Below are positions 33,173-43,002 of a DNA stretch of 64,000 bases, piece after piece. The first letter of the stretch is position 1. Every line of letters starts with the position of its first letter. The translations under genes were made by a program, and so were the position numbers. Origin of the DNA: Actinospineispora acaciae DSM 45401 (GTDB lineage: Bacteria; Actinomycetota; Actinomycetes; Mycobacteriales; Pseudonocardiaceae); NCBI RefSeq assembly GCF_000620785.1, contig NZ_JIAI01000002.1:874177-938176 (forward strand), read 5' to 3'. The notes under the pieces are model-generated. The model did no database searches and was not told where the DNA came from. It was given only the letters and a program-made list of their open reading frames with translations.

Positions 33173-36100
33173 GTGGCAGGCAAGGCCCGCGTACACGAGC
33201 TCGCGAAAGAGCTCGGCGTAACCAGCAAGCAAGTTCTGAGCAAGCTGCAAGACCTCGGCGAGTACGTGAAGTCGCCGTCCTCCACCGTGGAAGCACCGGT
33301 CGCCCGCAAGCTGCGGGAGGCGATGGCCGGCGGCTCCGGTGGTTCCGGCGGCGGCAGGACACCGGGCCGAGGTCGTCGTCCGGGCTCCGGTCCGCGCCCG
33401 GCGGCGCCGAGCGCGGGTGGTGCTCCGGCGGCTCCCGCCCCGGCCAGGGACGACAGGAACGGCGCCGCCGCCGACGGTGGAGCCCCGGCCGACCGTGGCC
33501 AGGCCCGCCCGGCCGCCCCGGGTCCGCGTCCGGGCCCACGCCCGTCCGGGCCCCGGCCCTCGGCGCCGGCACCGTCGGCTCGACCCGGCCCGCCGCCGGC
33601 CGCCCGGCCCCAGGCACAACCGGCTCAGCCAGCGCAACCGGCCCAGCCGGCCGCCGCCGCGCAGCCCCCGGCCGCGCCCGCGCCGCCGCCCGCCGCGCCG
33701 CAGGCACCGGCTCCCGAGCAGCCGGCCGCCGCGGCCGGCGGTTCCGGCGGTGCTGACTCGACGGCCGTGGTGCCGCCGCGCCGGCAGGCCCCCAAGCCGG
33801 GCCCGCGCACGCCCAGGGTCGGCAACAACCCGTTCGGCGTCGGTTCCGGAGCGCCGCCGCAGCGCTCGCAGGCGCCGCGCCCCGGCCCGCCTCGCCAGGA
33901 CCAGCCGCCGCGTCCCGGTGGCGGCGCCGGCAACAGGCCGTCCGGTGGCTCGCGGCCCGGGCCGTCCGGGCCGGGTGGCCCGCGTCCGAACCCCGGCATG
34001 ATGCCGCCCCGGCCGAACCCGGGGATGATGCCCGGCCGTCCGGCCGGCGGTCCCGGCGGCGGCCGTGGCGGCCCCGGCGGCGGTAGGGGTGGCCCCGGCG
34101 GCCGTCCCGGCGGCGGTGGCGGTCGCCCCGGCGGTGGCGGCGGTGGCCGTCCCGGTGGTGGCGGCGGTTTCCGCGGCGGCGGCGGTGGCCCCGGCGCGGG
34201 CGCCCCGGCCGGCGGTGGCTTCCGAGGCGGCGGTGGTCGTCCCGGTGGCGGCGGCCGTGGTCGCGGTGGCGCGGCCGGCGCGTTCGGCCGTCCCGGCGGC
34301 CCGGCGCGCAAGGGCCGCAAGTCGAAGCGGCAGAAGCGCCAGGAGTACGACGCCATGCAGGCGCCCAGCGTCGGTGGCGTGCGGCTGCCCAAGGGCAAGG
34401 GCGAGGTCATCCGGCTGCCCAGGGGCGCGTCGCTGACCGACTTCGCGGACAAGATCAACGCGAACCCCGCGTCGCTGGTCCAGGTGTTGTTCCACCTCGG
34501 TGAGATGGTCACCGCGACCCAGTCGGTGGCCGACGAGGTGCTCGAGCTGCTCGGCACCGAGATGAACTACCAGGTCCAGGTGGTCTCCCCGGAGGAGGAG
34601 GACCGCGAGCTGCTGGACTCCTTCGACATCTCGTTCGGGGAGGACGCGGGCGACGACGAGGACCTCGAGGTCAGGCCGCCGGTCGTGACCGTCATGGGTC
34701 ACGTCGACCACGGCAAGACCCGCCTGCTGGACGCGATCCGCAAGACCAACGTGGTCGCGACCGAGGCCGGCGGGATCACCCAGCACATCGGCGCCTACCA
34801 GGTGGCCACCGAGCTGGAGGGTGACGAGCGGCTGATCACCTTCATCGACACCCCAGGTCACGAGGCGTTCACCGCCATGCGTGCCCGGGGCGCCAAGTCC
34901 ACCGACATCGCGGTCATCGTGGTGGCGGCGGACGACGGCGTGATGCCCCAGACGGTGGAGGCGATCAACCACGCCCAGGCGGCCAACGTGCCGATCGTGG
35001 TGGCCGTCAACAAGATCGACAAAGAGGGCGCCAACCCGGCCAAGATCCGCCAGCAGCTCACCGAGTACAACCTGGTGGCCGAGGAGTACGGCGGCGACAC
35101 GATGTTCGTGGACATCTCCGCCCGCGAGAACATCAACATCGACCAGCTCCTCGAGGCGATCCTGCTCACCGCGGACGCCGCGCTGGACCTGCGGGCCAAC
35201 CCGAACATGGAGGCCCAGGGCGTGGCGATCGAGGCGCACCTGGACCGAGGCCGCGGTCCGGTGGCCACCGTGCTGGTGCAGCGCGGCACGCTGCGGATCG
35301 GCGACTCCGTGGTGGCCGGGGACGCCTCCGGCCGGGTACGGCGGATGCTCGACGAATACGGCGGGGACGTCTCCGAGGCGCTCCCGTCCCGTCCGGTCCA
35401 GGTCATCGGGTTCACCTCGGTGCCCGGCGCCGGCGACACCTTCCTGGTCGTCGACGAGGACCGGGTGGCCCGCCAGATCGCCGACCGCCGCCGCGCGCGG
35501 GAGCGCAACGCCGAGCTGGCCTCGCGCCGCAAGCGGGTCAGCCTGGAGGACCTGGACGCCGCGCTGAAGGAGACCGACAGCCTCAACCTGATCATCAAGG
35601 GTGACAACTCGGGTACCGTCGAGGCGCTCGAGGAAGCCCTGATGAAGATCGAGGTCGGGGACGACGTCGAGCTGCGGGTGATCCACCGCGGCGTCGGTGG
35701 CATCACCGAGGGCGACATCAACCTCGCCATCGCGGACAACACCATCGTGCTCGGGTTCAACGTCCGGGCCGAGGGCAAGGCCACCGAGCTGGCCAACCGC
35801 GAGGGCGTGGAGATCCGCTACTACTCGGTGATCTACCAGGCCATCGACGAGATCGAGCAGGCCCTGCGCGGCATGCTCAAGCCGGAGTACGAGGAGGTCG
35901 AGCTGGGCCGCGCGGAGGTCCGCGAGGTGTTCCGCTCGTCCAAGGTCGGCATGATCGCCGGCTGCATGGTCCTCTCCGGCGAGATCCGGCGCAACGCCCG
36001 CGCCCGGCTGCTGCGGGACAACGTCGTGGTGGTGGAGAACCAGCCGGTCAGCTCGCTGCGGCGGTTCAAGGACGACGTGGTCGAGGTCCGCGAGGGCTTC

Positions 36101-36190
36101 GAGTGCGGTCTCACCCTCGGTTCGTACAACGACATCAAGGTCGGTGACGTCATCGAGACGTTCGAGATGCGGGAGAAGCCGAGGGCGTAA
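33173..36190 (+). CDS. infB: Translation initiation factor IF-2
   Basis: This 1005-residue protein starts at GTG 33173 with the IF2N domain ([20 protein letters not shown]), then a very long Pro/Ala- and then Gly/Arg-rich linker (about residues 60-385). A second IF2N-like segment (about 405-470) precedes the GTPase domain: P-loop GHVDHGKT near residue 510, then DTPGHEAF and NKIDKE. Domains II-IV follow ([20 protein letters not shown]). It places initiator tRNA on the ribosome. The Gly-rich linker is low-complexity coding DNA, not a separate repeat. A hairpin follows at 36199. Confidence 0.98.
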   Translation: MAGKARVHELAKELGVTSKQVLSKLQDLGEYVKSPSSTVEAPVARKLREAMAGGSGGSGGGRTPGRGRRPGSGPRPAAPSAGGAPAAPAPARDDRNGAAADGGAPADRGQARPAAPGPRPGPRPSGPRPSAPAPSARPGPPPAARPQAQPAQPAQPAQPAAAAQPPAAPAPPPAAPQAPAPEQPAAAAGGSGGADSTAVVPPRRQAPKPGPRTPRVGNNPFGVGSGAPPQRSQAPRPGPPRQDQPPRPGGGAGNRPSGGSRPGPSGPGGPRPNPGMMPPRPNPGMMPGRPAGGPGGGRGGPGGGRGGPGGRPGGGGGRPGGGGGGRPGGGGGFRGGGGGPGAGAPAGGGFRGGGGRPGGGGRGRGGAAGAFGRPGGPARKGRKSKRQKRQEYDAMQAPSVGGVRLPKGKGEVIRLPRGASLTDFADKINANPASLVQVLFHLGEMVTATQSVADEVLELLGTEMNYQVQVVSPEEEDRELLDSFDISFGEDAGDDEDLEVRPPVVTVMGHVDHGKTRLLDAIRKTNVVATEAGGITQHIGAYQVATELEGDERLITFIDTPGHEAFTAMRARGAKSTDIAVIVVAADDGVMPQTVEAINHAQAANVPIVVAVNKIDKEGANPAKIRQQLTEYNLVAEEYGGDTMFVDISARENINIDQLLEAILLTADAALDLRANPNMEAQGVAIEAHLDRGRGPVATVLVQRGTLRIGDSVVAGDASGRVRRMLDEYGGDVSEALPSRPVQVIGFTSVPGAGDTFLVVDEDRVARQIADRRRARERNAELASRRKRVSLEDLDAALKETDSLNLIIKGDNSGTVEALEEALMKIEVGDDVELRVIHRGVGGITEGDINLAIADNTIVLGFNVRAEGKATELANREGVEIRYYSVIYQAIDEIEQALRGMLKPEYEEVELGRAEVREVFRSSKVGMIAGCMVLSGEIRRNARARLLRDNVVVVENQPVSSLRRFKDDVVEVREGFECGLTLGSYNDIKVGDVIETFEMREKPRA

Positions 36191-36198
36191 CGGTCGAA

Positions 36199-36227
36199 CG
36201 AGGGGGCGGGGAGCCACCGCCCCCTCG
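36199..36227 (+). terminator. Hairpin between infB and ylxP
   Basis: A perfect 11-bp stem (CGAGGGGGCGG, 36199-36209, with 36217-36227) has a 7-base loop and no T-tract. Lying nine bases after the infB stop and just before ylxP, it may attenuate read-through or set the infB mRNA end. Confidence 0.7.
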
Positions 36228-36239
36228 GGGCCGATCACC

Positions 36240-36536
36240 ATGTACGTAGGAGCGTTGGAGCTGGACGTGCTGTTCGGCGACGTCGGCTCGCTGAAGCGGA
36301 AGCGGTCACTGGTCCGCCCGCTGCTGGCCGAGCTGCGCCGCCGCCACGAGGTGGCCGTCGCCGAGGCCGGCCACCTCGACCTGCACCGGCGGGCGTTGAT
36401 CGGGGTGAGCTGCGTGGCCCCGGACGCCGGCCATGTGATCGAGGTGTTGGATCAGTGCGAGCGGATGGTGGCCGCTCGTCCGGAGCTGGAGCTGCTCTCC
36501 GCCCGGCAGCGGATCATCGGCCCGCACGACGAGTGA
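36240..36536 (+). CDS. ylxP: DUF503/YlxP family protein
   Basis: This 98-residue protein (MYVGALELDVLFGDVGSLKR, KRSLVRPLLAELRRRHEVAV, then CERMVAARPELELLSARQRI) belongs to the small YlxP/DUF503 family encoded between infB and rbfA and thought to assist ribosome assembly. It starts at ATG 36240 and ends nine bases before rbfA. Confidence 0.92.
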   Translation: MYVGALELDVLFGDVGSLKRKRSLVRPLLAELRRRHEVAVAEAGHLDLHRRALIGVSCVAPDAGHVIEVLDQCERMVAARPELELLSARQRIIGPHDE

Positions 36537-36545
36537 CGGACGGGG

Positions 36546-37004
36546 ATGAGCACCATGGTGGACCACGCGAGGGCCAGCCGGCTGGCGAAGCGGATCGCGC
36601 AGATCGTGGCGTCCGCGCTGGAGCACGAGGTGAAGGACCCCCGGCTGGCGAAGGTCACGATCACGGATGCGCGCGTCACCGGTGACCTGCACGACGCCAC
36701 GGTGTACTACACGGTGCTGGGCGAGACGGTGGACGCCGAGCCGGACGTCAACGGCGCCGCCGCCGCGCTGGCCAGCGCCACCGGCGTGCTGCGCTCGATG
36801 GTGGGCCAGCGCACCGGCGTCCGGTTCACCCCGACGCTGACGTTCGTGCGCGACGCCGTCCCCGAGGCCGCGAGCCGGTTCGACGAGCTGCTCGCCCAGG
36901 CCCGCGACTCCGACGCCCAGGTGGCCAGGCTGGCCGCCGGCGCGAAACCGGCCGGCGACGCCGACCCCTACCGGGCGCCGCGCGAGGAACCCGACGAGGC
37001 CTGA
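36546..37004 (+). CDS. rbfA: Ribosome-binding factor A
   Basis: This 152-residue protein has the RbfA KH-like fold: [51 protein letters not shown] and [15 protein letters not shown]. It helps mature the 16S rRNA 5' end. A charged C-terminal tail ([13 protein letters not shown]) is typical of actinobacterial RbfA. It is the last gene of the operon, and a hairpin terminator follows at 37009. Relatives have nrnA next, which is absent here. Confidence 0.96.
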   Translation: MSTMVDHARASRLAKRIAQIVASALEHEVKDPRLAKVTITDARVTGDLHDATVYYTVLGETVDAEPDVNGAAAALASATGVLRSMVGQRTGVRFTPTLTFVRDAVPEAASRFDELLAQARDSDAQVARLAAGAKPAGDADPYRAPREEPDEA

Positions 37005-37008
37005 CCCG

Positions 37009-37056
37009 ACCCGTGAGTGGCTAGGGGCGTCATAGCACCCTTAGCCACTCACGGGT
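37009..37056. terminator. Bidirectional terminator hairpin between rbfA and the SDR gene
   Basis: ACCCGTGAGTGGCTA (37009-37023) pairs perfectly with 37042-37056; after one mismatch three more G-C pairs extend the stem. The reverse-strand SDR gene stops inside the right arm (TAA at 37041-37043). It therefore supplies the last codons of that gene, like the 22-bp repeat elsewhere. Confidence 0.88.
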
Positions 37057-37835
37057 GCGGCGGCGGCCGGTGGCTCGACCGGCGGCCCGAGGAGCAGGCC
37101 GCCGTTGACCTCGACGGTCTGCCCGGTGATCCATCGGGCGTCGTCGGAGGCGAAGAACGCGACCGCGTCGCCGACGTCGGCCGGCTGCCCCGGTCGGCCG
37201 AGGGCGACCATGGTGGAGACCTGGCGCGCGGCCTCGGGGTCGTCGAGCCAGGAGTTCATGTCGGTGGCGGTGATGCCGGGGGAGACCGTGTTCACCGTGA
37301 TCCCGCGCGCGCCGGCGGACTGGGCCAGGGACCGTCCCAGCACGTTGAGCGCGCCCTTGGTCATCGCGTAGACCGTCTCCGGGGTGGCGAACCAGGTGGC
37401 CCCGGAGGACACGTTGACGATCCGGCCGCCGTCGGGCATGAGGCGCAGCGCGCGCTGGGTGATGAAGAACGGCGCCCGCACGTTGACCGCGAACAACCGG
37501 TCGAACTCCTCCGGCGTCGCGGCCTCCATGGTGGCCGTGCGGGTGATGATCGCCGCATTGTTCACCAGGATGTCCAGCGGTCGCTCGCCCAGGCCGGCGG
37601 CCAGCCCGGCGAACAGCGCGTCGACGTCGCCGGGGACGCCGAGCTCGGCCCGCACGGCGAAGGCCTCCCCGCCCCGGTTGCGGATCGTCGCGACCGTGTC
37701 CGCCGCCGCGGCCTCGTTGCCGCCGTAGTGCACGGCGACCAGCGCACCCTCCTCGGCCAGCCGCAGCGCGACGGCGCGCCCGATGCCCCGCGACGCCCCG
37801 GTCACCAACGCCGTCCTGCCGTCCAGTTTCCCCAC
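37041..37835 (-). CDS. Short-chain dehydrogenase/reductase
   Basis: This 264-residue classical SDR has the cofactor motif TGASRGIG (12-19), NNAA at 92-95, and the catalytic Ser143/Ser144, Tyr156 and Lys160 (YAMTK). The C-terminal GQTVEVNGGLLL is typical. Arg/His in the first strand's loops suggests NADP(H), but this is not firm. The last codons (PVSG) lie in the terminator hairpin. Divergent from the TetR gene, with a perfect palindrome between: likely its repressed target. Confidence 0.93.
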   Translation of the reverse strand: MGKLDGRTALVTGASRGIGRAVALRLAEEGALVAVHYGGNEAAAADTVATIRNRGGEAFAVRAELGVPGDVDALFAGLAAGLGERPLDILVNNAAIITRTATMEAATPEEFDRLFAVNVRAPFFITQRALRLMPDGGRIVNVSSGATWFATPETVYAMTKGALNVLGRSLAQSAGARGITVNTVSPGITATDMNSWLDDPEAARQVSTMVALGRPGQPADVGDAVAFFASDDARWITGQTVEVNGGLLLGPPVEPPAAAAPVSG

Positions 37836-37857
37836 GTCGACGCCTCCCGCCCTGATG

Positions 37858-37875
37858 TTAGGGAACGTTCCCTAA
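37858..37875. promoter_or_regulatory. Perfect 18-bp palindromic TetR operator
   Basis: TTAGGGAACGTTCCCTAA is a perfect palindrome in the 64-bp gap between the divergent SDR and TetR genes, the classical TetR-type operator position. Repression of both genes is inferred. Confidence 0.88.
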
Positions 37876-37899
37876 CGTAATCACCGTATACTTCGGCCC

Positions 37900-38532
37900 G
37901 TGGCACGACAACCGGGACCGCCGCGCCGGACCTCGGCGCAGACGCGCGAGCACATCCTCCAGGTGGCCCACGAGCTGTTCTACTGGCGCGGCATCAGGGC
38001 CACCGGGGTCGACACCGTCGCCGCAGAGGCGGGCATCGCGCCGACCACGCTCTACCGGCTGTTCGACTCGAAGGACGACCTCGTCGCGGCCTACGTGGAG
38101 CGGGCCGGCGAGGAGCAGCGGCGGCGCATCCTGGACGCGGTGGCCGACGACGGGCGGCACCCCCGGGAACGGATCATGGCGCTGTTCGACGTGCTGGAGG
38201 CCGAGCTACCGCCGTCGTCCCGGTGCCGGGGCTGCGTCTTCCTGATGACGCTCACCGAGGTGCCCGACCAGGCGCTGCCCGCCCACCGGCACGCGGTGGC
38301 CATGAAGGCCTGGATCCGCGCCACCGTCCGCGCCCTCACCGCCGAGCTGGCGAACACCACCCCCGTCGACGACCCGACCCTGCTCGCCGACCGGCTCGTG
38401 CTCGTCATGGAAGGCTTCACCGCGTCCGCCCACGCGCTCGGCCCCGACGGCCCGGCGGGATGCGCCCGCGCGCTCGCCGAGCACCTCCTGGACCAGGCCT
38501 CGGCGGCCGGCTCAGGACGGGGGACCGGGTAG
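37900..38532 (+). CDS. TetR/AcrR-family regulator
   Basis: This 210-residue regulator has a TetR helix-turn-helix (AQTREHILQVAHELFYWRGI, GVDTVAAEAGIAPTTLYRLF, residues 12-60) and a C-terminal domain with a CRGCVFLMT segment and cysteine-containing ligand domain typical of the TetR_C subgroup of redox or quinone sensors. It starts at GTG 37900 beside its operator at 37858 and probably represses the divergent SDR. Its 3' end overlaps that of the PucR-type gene by 21 bp. Confidence 0.93.
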   Translation: MARQPGPPRRTSAQTREHILQVAHELFYWRGIRATGVDTVAAEAGIAPTTLYRLFDSKDDLVAAYVERAGEEQRRRILDAVADDGRHPRERIMALFDVLEAELPPSSRCRGCVFLMTLTEVPDQALPAHRHAVAMKAWIRATVRALTAELANTTPVDDPTLLADRLVLVMEGFTASAHALGPDGPAGCARALAEHLLDQASAAGSGRGTG

Positions 38533-40080
38533 CTCGCGAACCGCGCCGAGCAGGTCGGGCGCGGACAGCGCCAGCCACAGCTCGAGGCGGTCCCTCGGCG
38601 TGTCCAGGCGGCGGCCGGCCACCCGCTGCGCGGTCCTCAGCCGGGCGCGCAGGGTGTTGCGGTGCACTCCGAGCGCGGCGGCCGCCGCCTCCAGGTTGGA
38701 GTCCGCGTCCAGGTACGCGCGCAGCGACGCGGCCAGGCCGGTGCCGGTGCGGCGGTCGTAGTCGTGCAGCGGCGCGAGCACCGTCGAGGTGAACGAGGCC
38801 AGCGCGCCCGGGGCGAGGCCGTCGCGCAGCAGCGACCACGCCGACACGTCGTCGGCGTGCGCATAGCCCGGCGCCCGGGGGAGCAGGTCCCTGGCCCTGG
38901 CCACCGCGGCGGGCAGGTCGGCGGCGGTGGGCGCGGTGGCCGCGCCGGCCCGGACCTCGACCCCGCCGAGCTCGGCCACCCGCTCGCGCAGCCTCGGACC
39001 CAGCCGGGGCCGGGCCAGCGGCAGCACCGCCACCAGCCCGTCCGCCTCGGGGCGCAGCAGCACCCGGTCGCGGACCTCGGCCCGTCCGATGATGTCGTCG
39101 AGGCCGTCCAGCGCCGGCGACAGCAGGTCGTTACCGGACAGCAGCATGACCTCGTACGGCGGATCGGGCAGCAGGCCCGGGTCCGGCTCGGCTTCGGAAC
39201 CGTCCAGCAGCGGCGCGAACATCCTGGCCCGCTGCTCGTGCAGCCGGGACCGGACGGCGCGGATGCCGAGCATGGTGACGGCGAGCAGGGTCGCGGCGTG
39301 GGCGACCAGCAGCCGCTGGTGCGACGGGCCGGCGACCGCGAGCCAGCCGCGCGGACGGCCGGCGCCGCCCACGCTGTGCACCATCAGGTAGCTGCCCCGG
39401 TGCTGCTCCGCGACGGCGGCCCGTCCGCCGCCCCGGACCTCGGCGACCAGCTCGCGGGCCCGCCGGTGCCAGTCCTGCTCGCCCCTGGGATGCGCCGCGC
39501 GGACCCGGCCGCCCGCGTCGAGCAGCATCGCCTGGCCGTCGATGCCCCTGGCCAGGGCGCCGACGATCCCCGGGGCACCGGACCGCAGCGCGGCGCGGGC
39601 GACCGCCTCCTGCACGGTGACCGCCCGGCGCTCCGCGCGCACCGCCGCGTCCGAGTACCAGCCGGCCACCGCCTGGCTGACCGCGAGGAACGGGGTGGCG
39701 CCGAGCACCCCGACCACCGGGAAGTCCAGCTCCTCGGCGGTGGCCAGCACCTCGGGCGGCAGCGCGTCGAGCACCTCGGCGGCGAAGCCCAGCCCGGCGC
39801 ACCCCGCCTCGGCCAGCCGCCGCACATAGTCCCGCCGGCCCGCCTCGCCGGCCGGAAGCCCCAGGCCGATGGTGAGCACCAGCTCGCCGCCGCGCAGCCA
39901 CGGCACCGGGTCGGCCAGCTCGATCGCGTGCGCCCACCGGACCTCGCGGTGGATCCCACCGGCGCCGGCCAGCAGCCCGAGCTCCAGGCCGTCCATCCCC
40001 AGCAGCGCGTCGACGGTGAGCCGCCCCTGCTGTGCATCACGCACAAAAGAATCACGTTCGATGTACGAATCGTACGGCAT
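38512..40080 (-). CDS. PucR-family (CdaR-like) transcriptional regulator
   Basis: This 522-residue protein has a PucR N-terminal domain (LTVDALLGMDGLELGLLAGA, ELVLTIGLGLPAG), a central GGDEF-like region and a C-terminal PucR helix-turn-helix (YLDADSNLEAAAAALGVHRN, TLRARLRTAQRVAGRRLDTP). Such regulators activate catabolic genes for purines, sugar acids or amino compounds. It is divergent from an MFS transporter and amidohydrolase, its likely targets. ATG 40080 is the outermost start; GTG 40044 is more usual for the family and would leave the palindrome at 40063 in the promoter. Confidence 0.9.
   Translation of the reverse strand: MPYDSYIERDSFVRDAQQGRLTVDALLGMDGLELGLLAGAGGIHREVRWAHAIELADPVPWLRGGELVLTIGLGLPAGEAGRRDYVRRLAEAGCAGLGFAAEVLDALPPEVLATAEELDFPVVGVLGATPFLAVSQAVAGWYSDAAVRAERRAVTVQEAVARAALRSGAPGIVGALARGIDGQAMLLDAGGRVRAAHPRGEQDWHRRARELVAEVRGGGRAAVAEQHRGSYLMVHSVGGAGRPRGWLAVAGPSHQRLLVAHAATLLAVTMLGIRAVRSRLHEQRARMFAPLLDGSEAEPDPGLLPDPPYEVMLLSGNDLLSPALDGLDDIIGRAEVRDRVLLRPEADGLVAVLPLARPRLGPRLRERVAELGGVEVRAGAATAPTAADLPAAVARARDLLPRAPGYAHADDVSAWSLLRDGLAPGALASFTSTVLAPLHDYDRRTGTGLAASLRAYLDADSNLEAAAAALGVHRNTLRARLRTAQRVAGRRLDTPRDRLELWLALSAPDLLGAVRELPGPPS
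40063..40075. promoter_or_regulatory. Palindrome, candidate PucR operator
   Basis: GTACGAATCGTAC has perfect 6-bp arms around one base, and TGTGCATCACGCACA with 5-bp arms lies nearby at 40031-40045. Both sit between the divergent regulator and transporter genes if the regulator starts at 40044. Confidence 0.5.
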
Positions 40081-40112
40081 GGCACGGCGCGGATGAGGGC
40101 TAGCGTGCGCCC

Positions 40113-41408
40113 ATGAACACGCCAGCCCGGCGCGCGGCGCTCGCCGCGTTCGTCGGCACCACCATCGAGTGGTACGACTTCTACGCCTATGCGACGGCGG
40201 CCAGCCTGGTCTTCGGCACGCTGTTCTTCCCGCCCGGCACCAGCCCGTTCGTCGGCCTGATGGCCTCGTTCGCCACCTACGCGGTGGGCTTTTTGGCCAG
40301 GCCGCTGGGCGGTGTGGTGTTCGGGCACTTCGGCGACCGGGTCGGGCGCAAGGCCGCGCTGGTCACCACGTTGCTGATCATGGGGGTGGCCACCTTCGCG
40401 GTCGGCCTGCTGCCGACCTACGCCGCGGTGGGGGCGCTGGCGCCGGTGCTGCTGGTGGTGCTGCGGTTCGCGCAGGGGCTCGCGGTCGGCGGCGAGTGGG
40501 GCGGTGCGGTGCTGATGGCCGTCGAGCACGCGCCGGCGAAGAACAAGACCTTCTTCGGCTCGTTCGCGCAGTTGGGCAACCCGGCCGGGGCGCTGCTGGC
40601 CACCGGGTTGTTCGGGCTGCTCTCCGGCTACGGCGACGCCGCGCTGCGGGACTGGGGCTGGCGGCTGCCGTTCCTGCTCTCGGCGGTGCTGGTGCTGGTG
40701 GGGCTGGTGGTTCGGCTGAAGGTGGCCGAGTCGCCGGTGTTCCTGCGCGCAAGGGCCGACACCACAAGCCCCGAGCTGCCGGTGCGGGCCGCGCTGCGCG
40801 GCTCCTGGCGGACGATCCTGCGCGGCATCGGCGTGCTGCCGGTCGCGGTGGGCGGCTATTACATCGTGACCACGTTCCTGCTCGGCTACGCCACCACCGA
40901 CCTGAAGGTGGACGAGCGGCTGGTGCTCGGCGGGCTGACGTTCGCCTCGTTCGTGGAGCTGGTGGCCACCGTGGGCCTGGCCTGGCTGGGCGACAGGTTC
41001 GGCGCCCGCCGGGTGGTGGTCGTCGGCCTCGTAGCGGTGGCGGTGCTGGCCGCGCCGCAGTTCCTGGTCATGTCCAGCGGCTCCACCGCGCTGATCTTCA
41101 CGGTGCTGGCGGTGATGCGGCTGGTGCTGGCGGCCACCTACGGGCCGATCGCGGCGGTGCTGGCGCAGATGTTCCCGCCGGCCGCCCGCTACACCAGCAT
41201 CTCGCTGTCCTACCAGGTGGCCGGCGCGATCTTCGGCGGCTTCTCGCCGCTGGTCTGCACCGCGCTGCTGGCCGCGTTCGGGGGCATCGCGCCGGTGGTG
41301 GCACTGCTGGTGCTGATGTGCCTGGTGAGCATCGGCTGCCTGGTCGGCGCGCCCCGGTTCCACGATCCCGCGCCCGCCGCCCGGACGGAGGAGGCCGCCG
41401 GTGCCTGA
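40113..41408 (+). CDS. MFS transporter, metabolite:H+ symporter type
   Basis: This 431-residue protein has 12 predicted helices and the MHS-family signature GTTIEWYDFYAYATAASLVF at the start, with GDRVGRKAAL (motif A) in the first half and RFAQGLAVGGEWGGAVLMAV. The family imports organic acids such as shikimate, citrate, proline or betaine with protons. It is followed by an amidohydrolase in an overlapping reading frame (GTG 41401), suggesting uptake of the amidohydrolase substrate. Confidence 0.92.
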   Translation: MNTPARRAALAAFVGTTIEWYDFYAYATAASLVFGTLFFPPGTSPFVGLMASFATYAVGFLARPLGGVVFGHFGDRVGRKAALVTTLLIMGVATFAVGLLPTYAAVGALAPVLLVVLRFAQGLAVGGEWGGAVLMAVEHAPAKNKTFFGSFAQLGNPAGALLATGLFGLLSGYGDAALRDWGWRLPFLLSAVLVLVGLVVRLKVAESPVFLRARADTTSPELPVRAALRGSWRTILRGIGVLPVAVGGYYIVTTFLLGYATTDLKVDERLVLGGLTFASFVELVATVGLAWLGDRFGARRVVVVGLVAVAVLAAPQFLVMSSGSTALIFTVLAVMRLVLAATYGPIAAVLAQMFPPAARYTSISLSYQVAGAIFGGFSPLVCTALLAAFGGIAPVVALLVLMCLVSIGCLVGAPRFHDPAPAARTEEAAGA

Positions 41409-43002
41409 CCTGCTGTTGCACAACGCGCGGGCGCTGACCATGGACGCGGACACCCCGCGCACGGACACGATCCTCGTCCGGGACAACCGCATACTTTCTC
41501 TGGGGAAGGACGCGCACCGCCGCGCGGACCCCGGCGCCCGGCGGATCGACGTGGGCGGGCGCACCGTGCTGCCCGGCTTCGTCGACCCGCACAACCACCT
41601 GCTGTCCACCGCCGAGTCGCTGGCCGCGCTGGACGTCCGCTATCCCACCGCGCGCAGCGTCGCCGACCTGACGAAGCTGGTGGCCGACGCGGCGGCGGAC
41701 ACCCCGCCCGGGCAGTGGATCCGAGGCTTCGGCATGGACGACGCGAAGTACCCCGAGGGCCGCCCCACCCGCCGCCAGCTCGACGACGCCACCACCGAGC
41801 ACCCGGTGATCCTCTACCACGTCTCCGGGCACCAGGCGGTGGTCAACTCGACGGCGCTGGCCCTGCGCAACATCGGACGCGAGGTGGCCGACCCGCCGGG
41901 CGGGGCGTTCCTGCGCGACACCGACGGCGGGCCGACCGGCATGGTGCTGGACTCGGCCATGCAGCTGCTGCTGCCGCTCGCGGTCGAGATCGGCTGCCAC
42001 GGCCCGAACTTCCACACCGACCTGCCGTTCGAGCACCTGGCCGGATGGTTGCGCGACGCCGGCCGGCACTACCTCGCGGCCGGCCTGACCACCGTGGCCG
42101 ACCCCCAGGTCTCCGCGCGCGAGCTGCGCGTCTACCGGGCCGCGCGGGCCGGCGGCTGGCTGCCGGTGCGGACCGTCGCGATGCCGCTGTCGCACCAGCT
42201 CGACGCGCTGTCCCAGGTCGGCCTGGCCGGCCCGTTCGGCGACGACCGGCTCAGCCTGGGCGCGATGAAGTTCTACAGCGACGGCACCCTGATCGGCGGC
42301 ACCGCCGTGTTCTCCGAGCCCTACGGCGAGCACGGCGAGCTGGCGGGCAGCCTCTACTGGCCCGCCGAGCAGCTCGCCGACCTGGTGGAACGGGCCGCGC
42401 GCGCGGGCTGGCGGGTGGCCATCCACACCCAGGGCGACCTGGCCATGGAGAACTCGCTGCGGGCCATCGAGGCGGGCGCCCGCGCGTACGGAGCCGACTT
42501 CCGCCCGCGTATCGAGCACTGCGGCTACCCCACGCCCGCACAGATCAGGCGGTTCGCCGGGCTCGGCGTGATCCCGGTGAACCAGCCCAACTTCCTCCAC
42601 GACAGCGGCGGTGACTTCCTGCGCCGGCTGGGCTCGCGGGCGCACCGCCTGCAGCCGATTCGCGAGGAGCTGGACGCCGGGCTGGCGCCGGCGCTGTCCA
42701 GCGACTCGTTCGTGTCCAGCCTGCGCCCGCTGGAGACGATCACCAACGCCGTCACCCGCCGCACCCGGGAGGGCGGGGACATCGGCGCCGAACAGGCCAT
42801 GACGCTGCCGGAGGCGCTGCGCGCGCACACCCTGGACGCGGCGTACGCGCTGGGCATGGAGGACCGGATCGGCTCGCTGACCCCGGGCAAGCTGGCCGAC
42901 ATCGTGGTCCTGGACGCCGACCTGGAGGCGCAGCCGCCGGACCGGATCCGCGAGCTGGGCGTCCGGCTGACCGTCCTCGACGGCCGGGTCGCCACCGAGT
43001 GA
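41401..43002 (+). CDS. Amidohydrolase, YtcJ-like subfamily
   Basis: This 533-residue metal hydrolase has the family signatures VLPGFVDPHNHLLSTAESLA (HxH metal ligands), GMDDAKYPEGRPTRRQLDDA, LYHVSGHQAVVNS and the late VAIHTQGDLAMENSLRAIEA and LAPALSSDSFVSSLRPLETI. Members hydrolyse amide or imide bonds, for example N-formyl or hydantoin-like compounds. Start GTG 41401 overlaps the transporter stop by eight bases. With the PucR regulator it forms a catabolic module. Confidence 0.9.
   Translation: MPDLLLHNARALTMDADTPRTDTILVRDNRILSLGKDAHRRADPGARRIDVGGRTVLPGFVDPHNHLLSTAESLAALDVRYPTARSVADLTKLVADAAADTPPGQWIRGFGMDDAKYPEGRPTRRQLDDATTEHPVILYHVSGHQAVVNSTALALRNIGREVADPPGGAFLRDTDGGPTGMVLDSAMQLLLPLAVEIGCHGPNFHTDLPFEHLAGWLRDAGRHYLAAGLTTVADPQVSARELRVYRAARAGGWLPVRTVAMPLSHQLDALSQVGLAGPFGDDRLSLGAMKFYSDGTLIGGTAVFSEPYGEHGELAGSLYWPAEQLADLVERAARAGWRVAIHTQGDLAMENSLRAIEAGARAYGADFRPRIEHCGYPTPAQIRRFAGLGVIPVNQPNFLHDSGGDFLRRLGSRAHRLQPIREELDAGLAPALSSDSFVSSLRPLETITNAVTRRTREGGDIGAEQAMTLPEALRAHTLDAAYALGMEDRIGSLTPGKLADIVVLDADLEAQPPDRIRELGVRLTVLDGRVATE

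Noticed and set aside
33340..34320. Gly/Pro-rich repeats in infB taken as a repeat array
   Set aside because: They are the low-complexity linker of IF-2, in frame throughout and typical of actinobacterial IF-2, not a CRISPR or mobile repeat.
32708..36241. 1177-residue reverse frame opposite infB
   Set aside because: Shadow of IF-2 on the opposite strand; amino acid composition is that of antisense GC-rich DNA.
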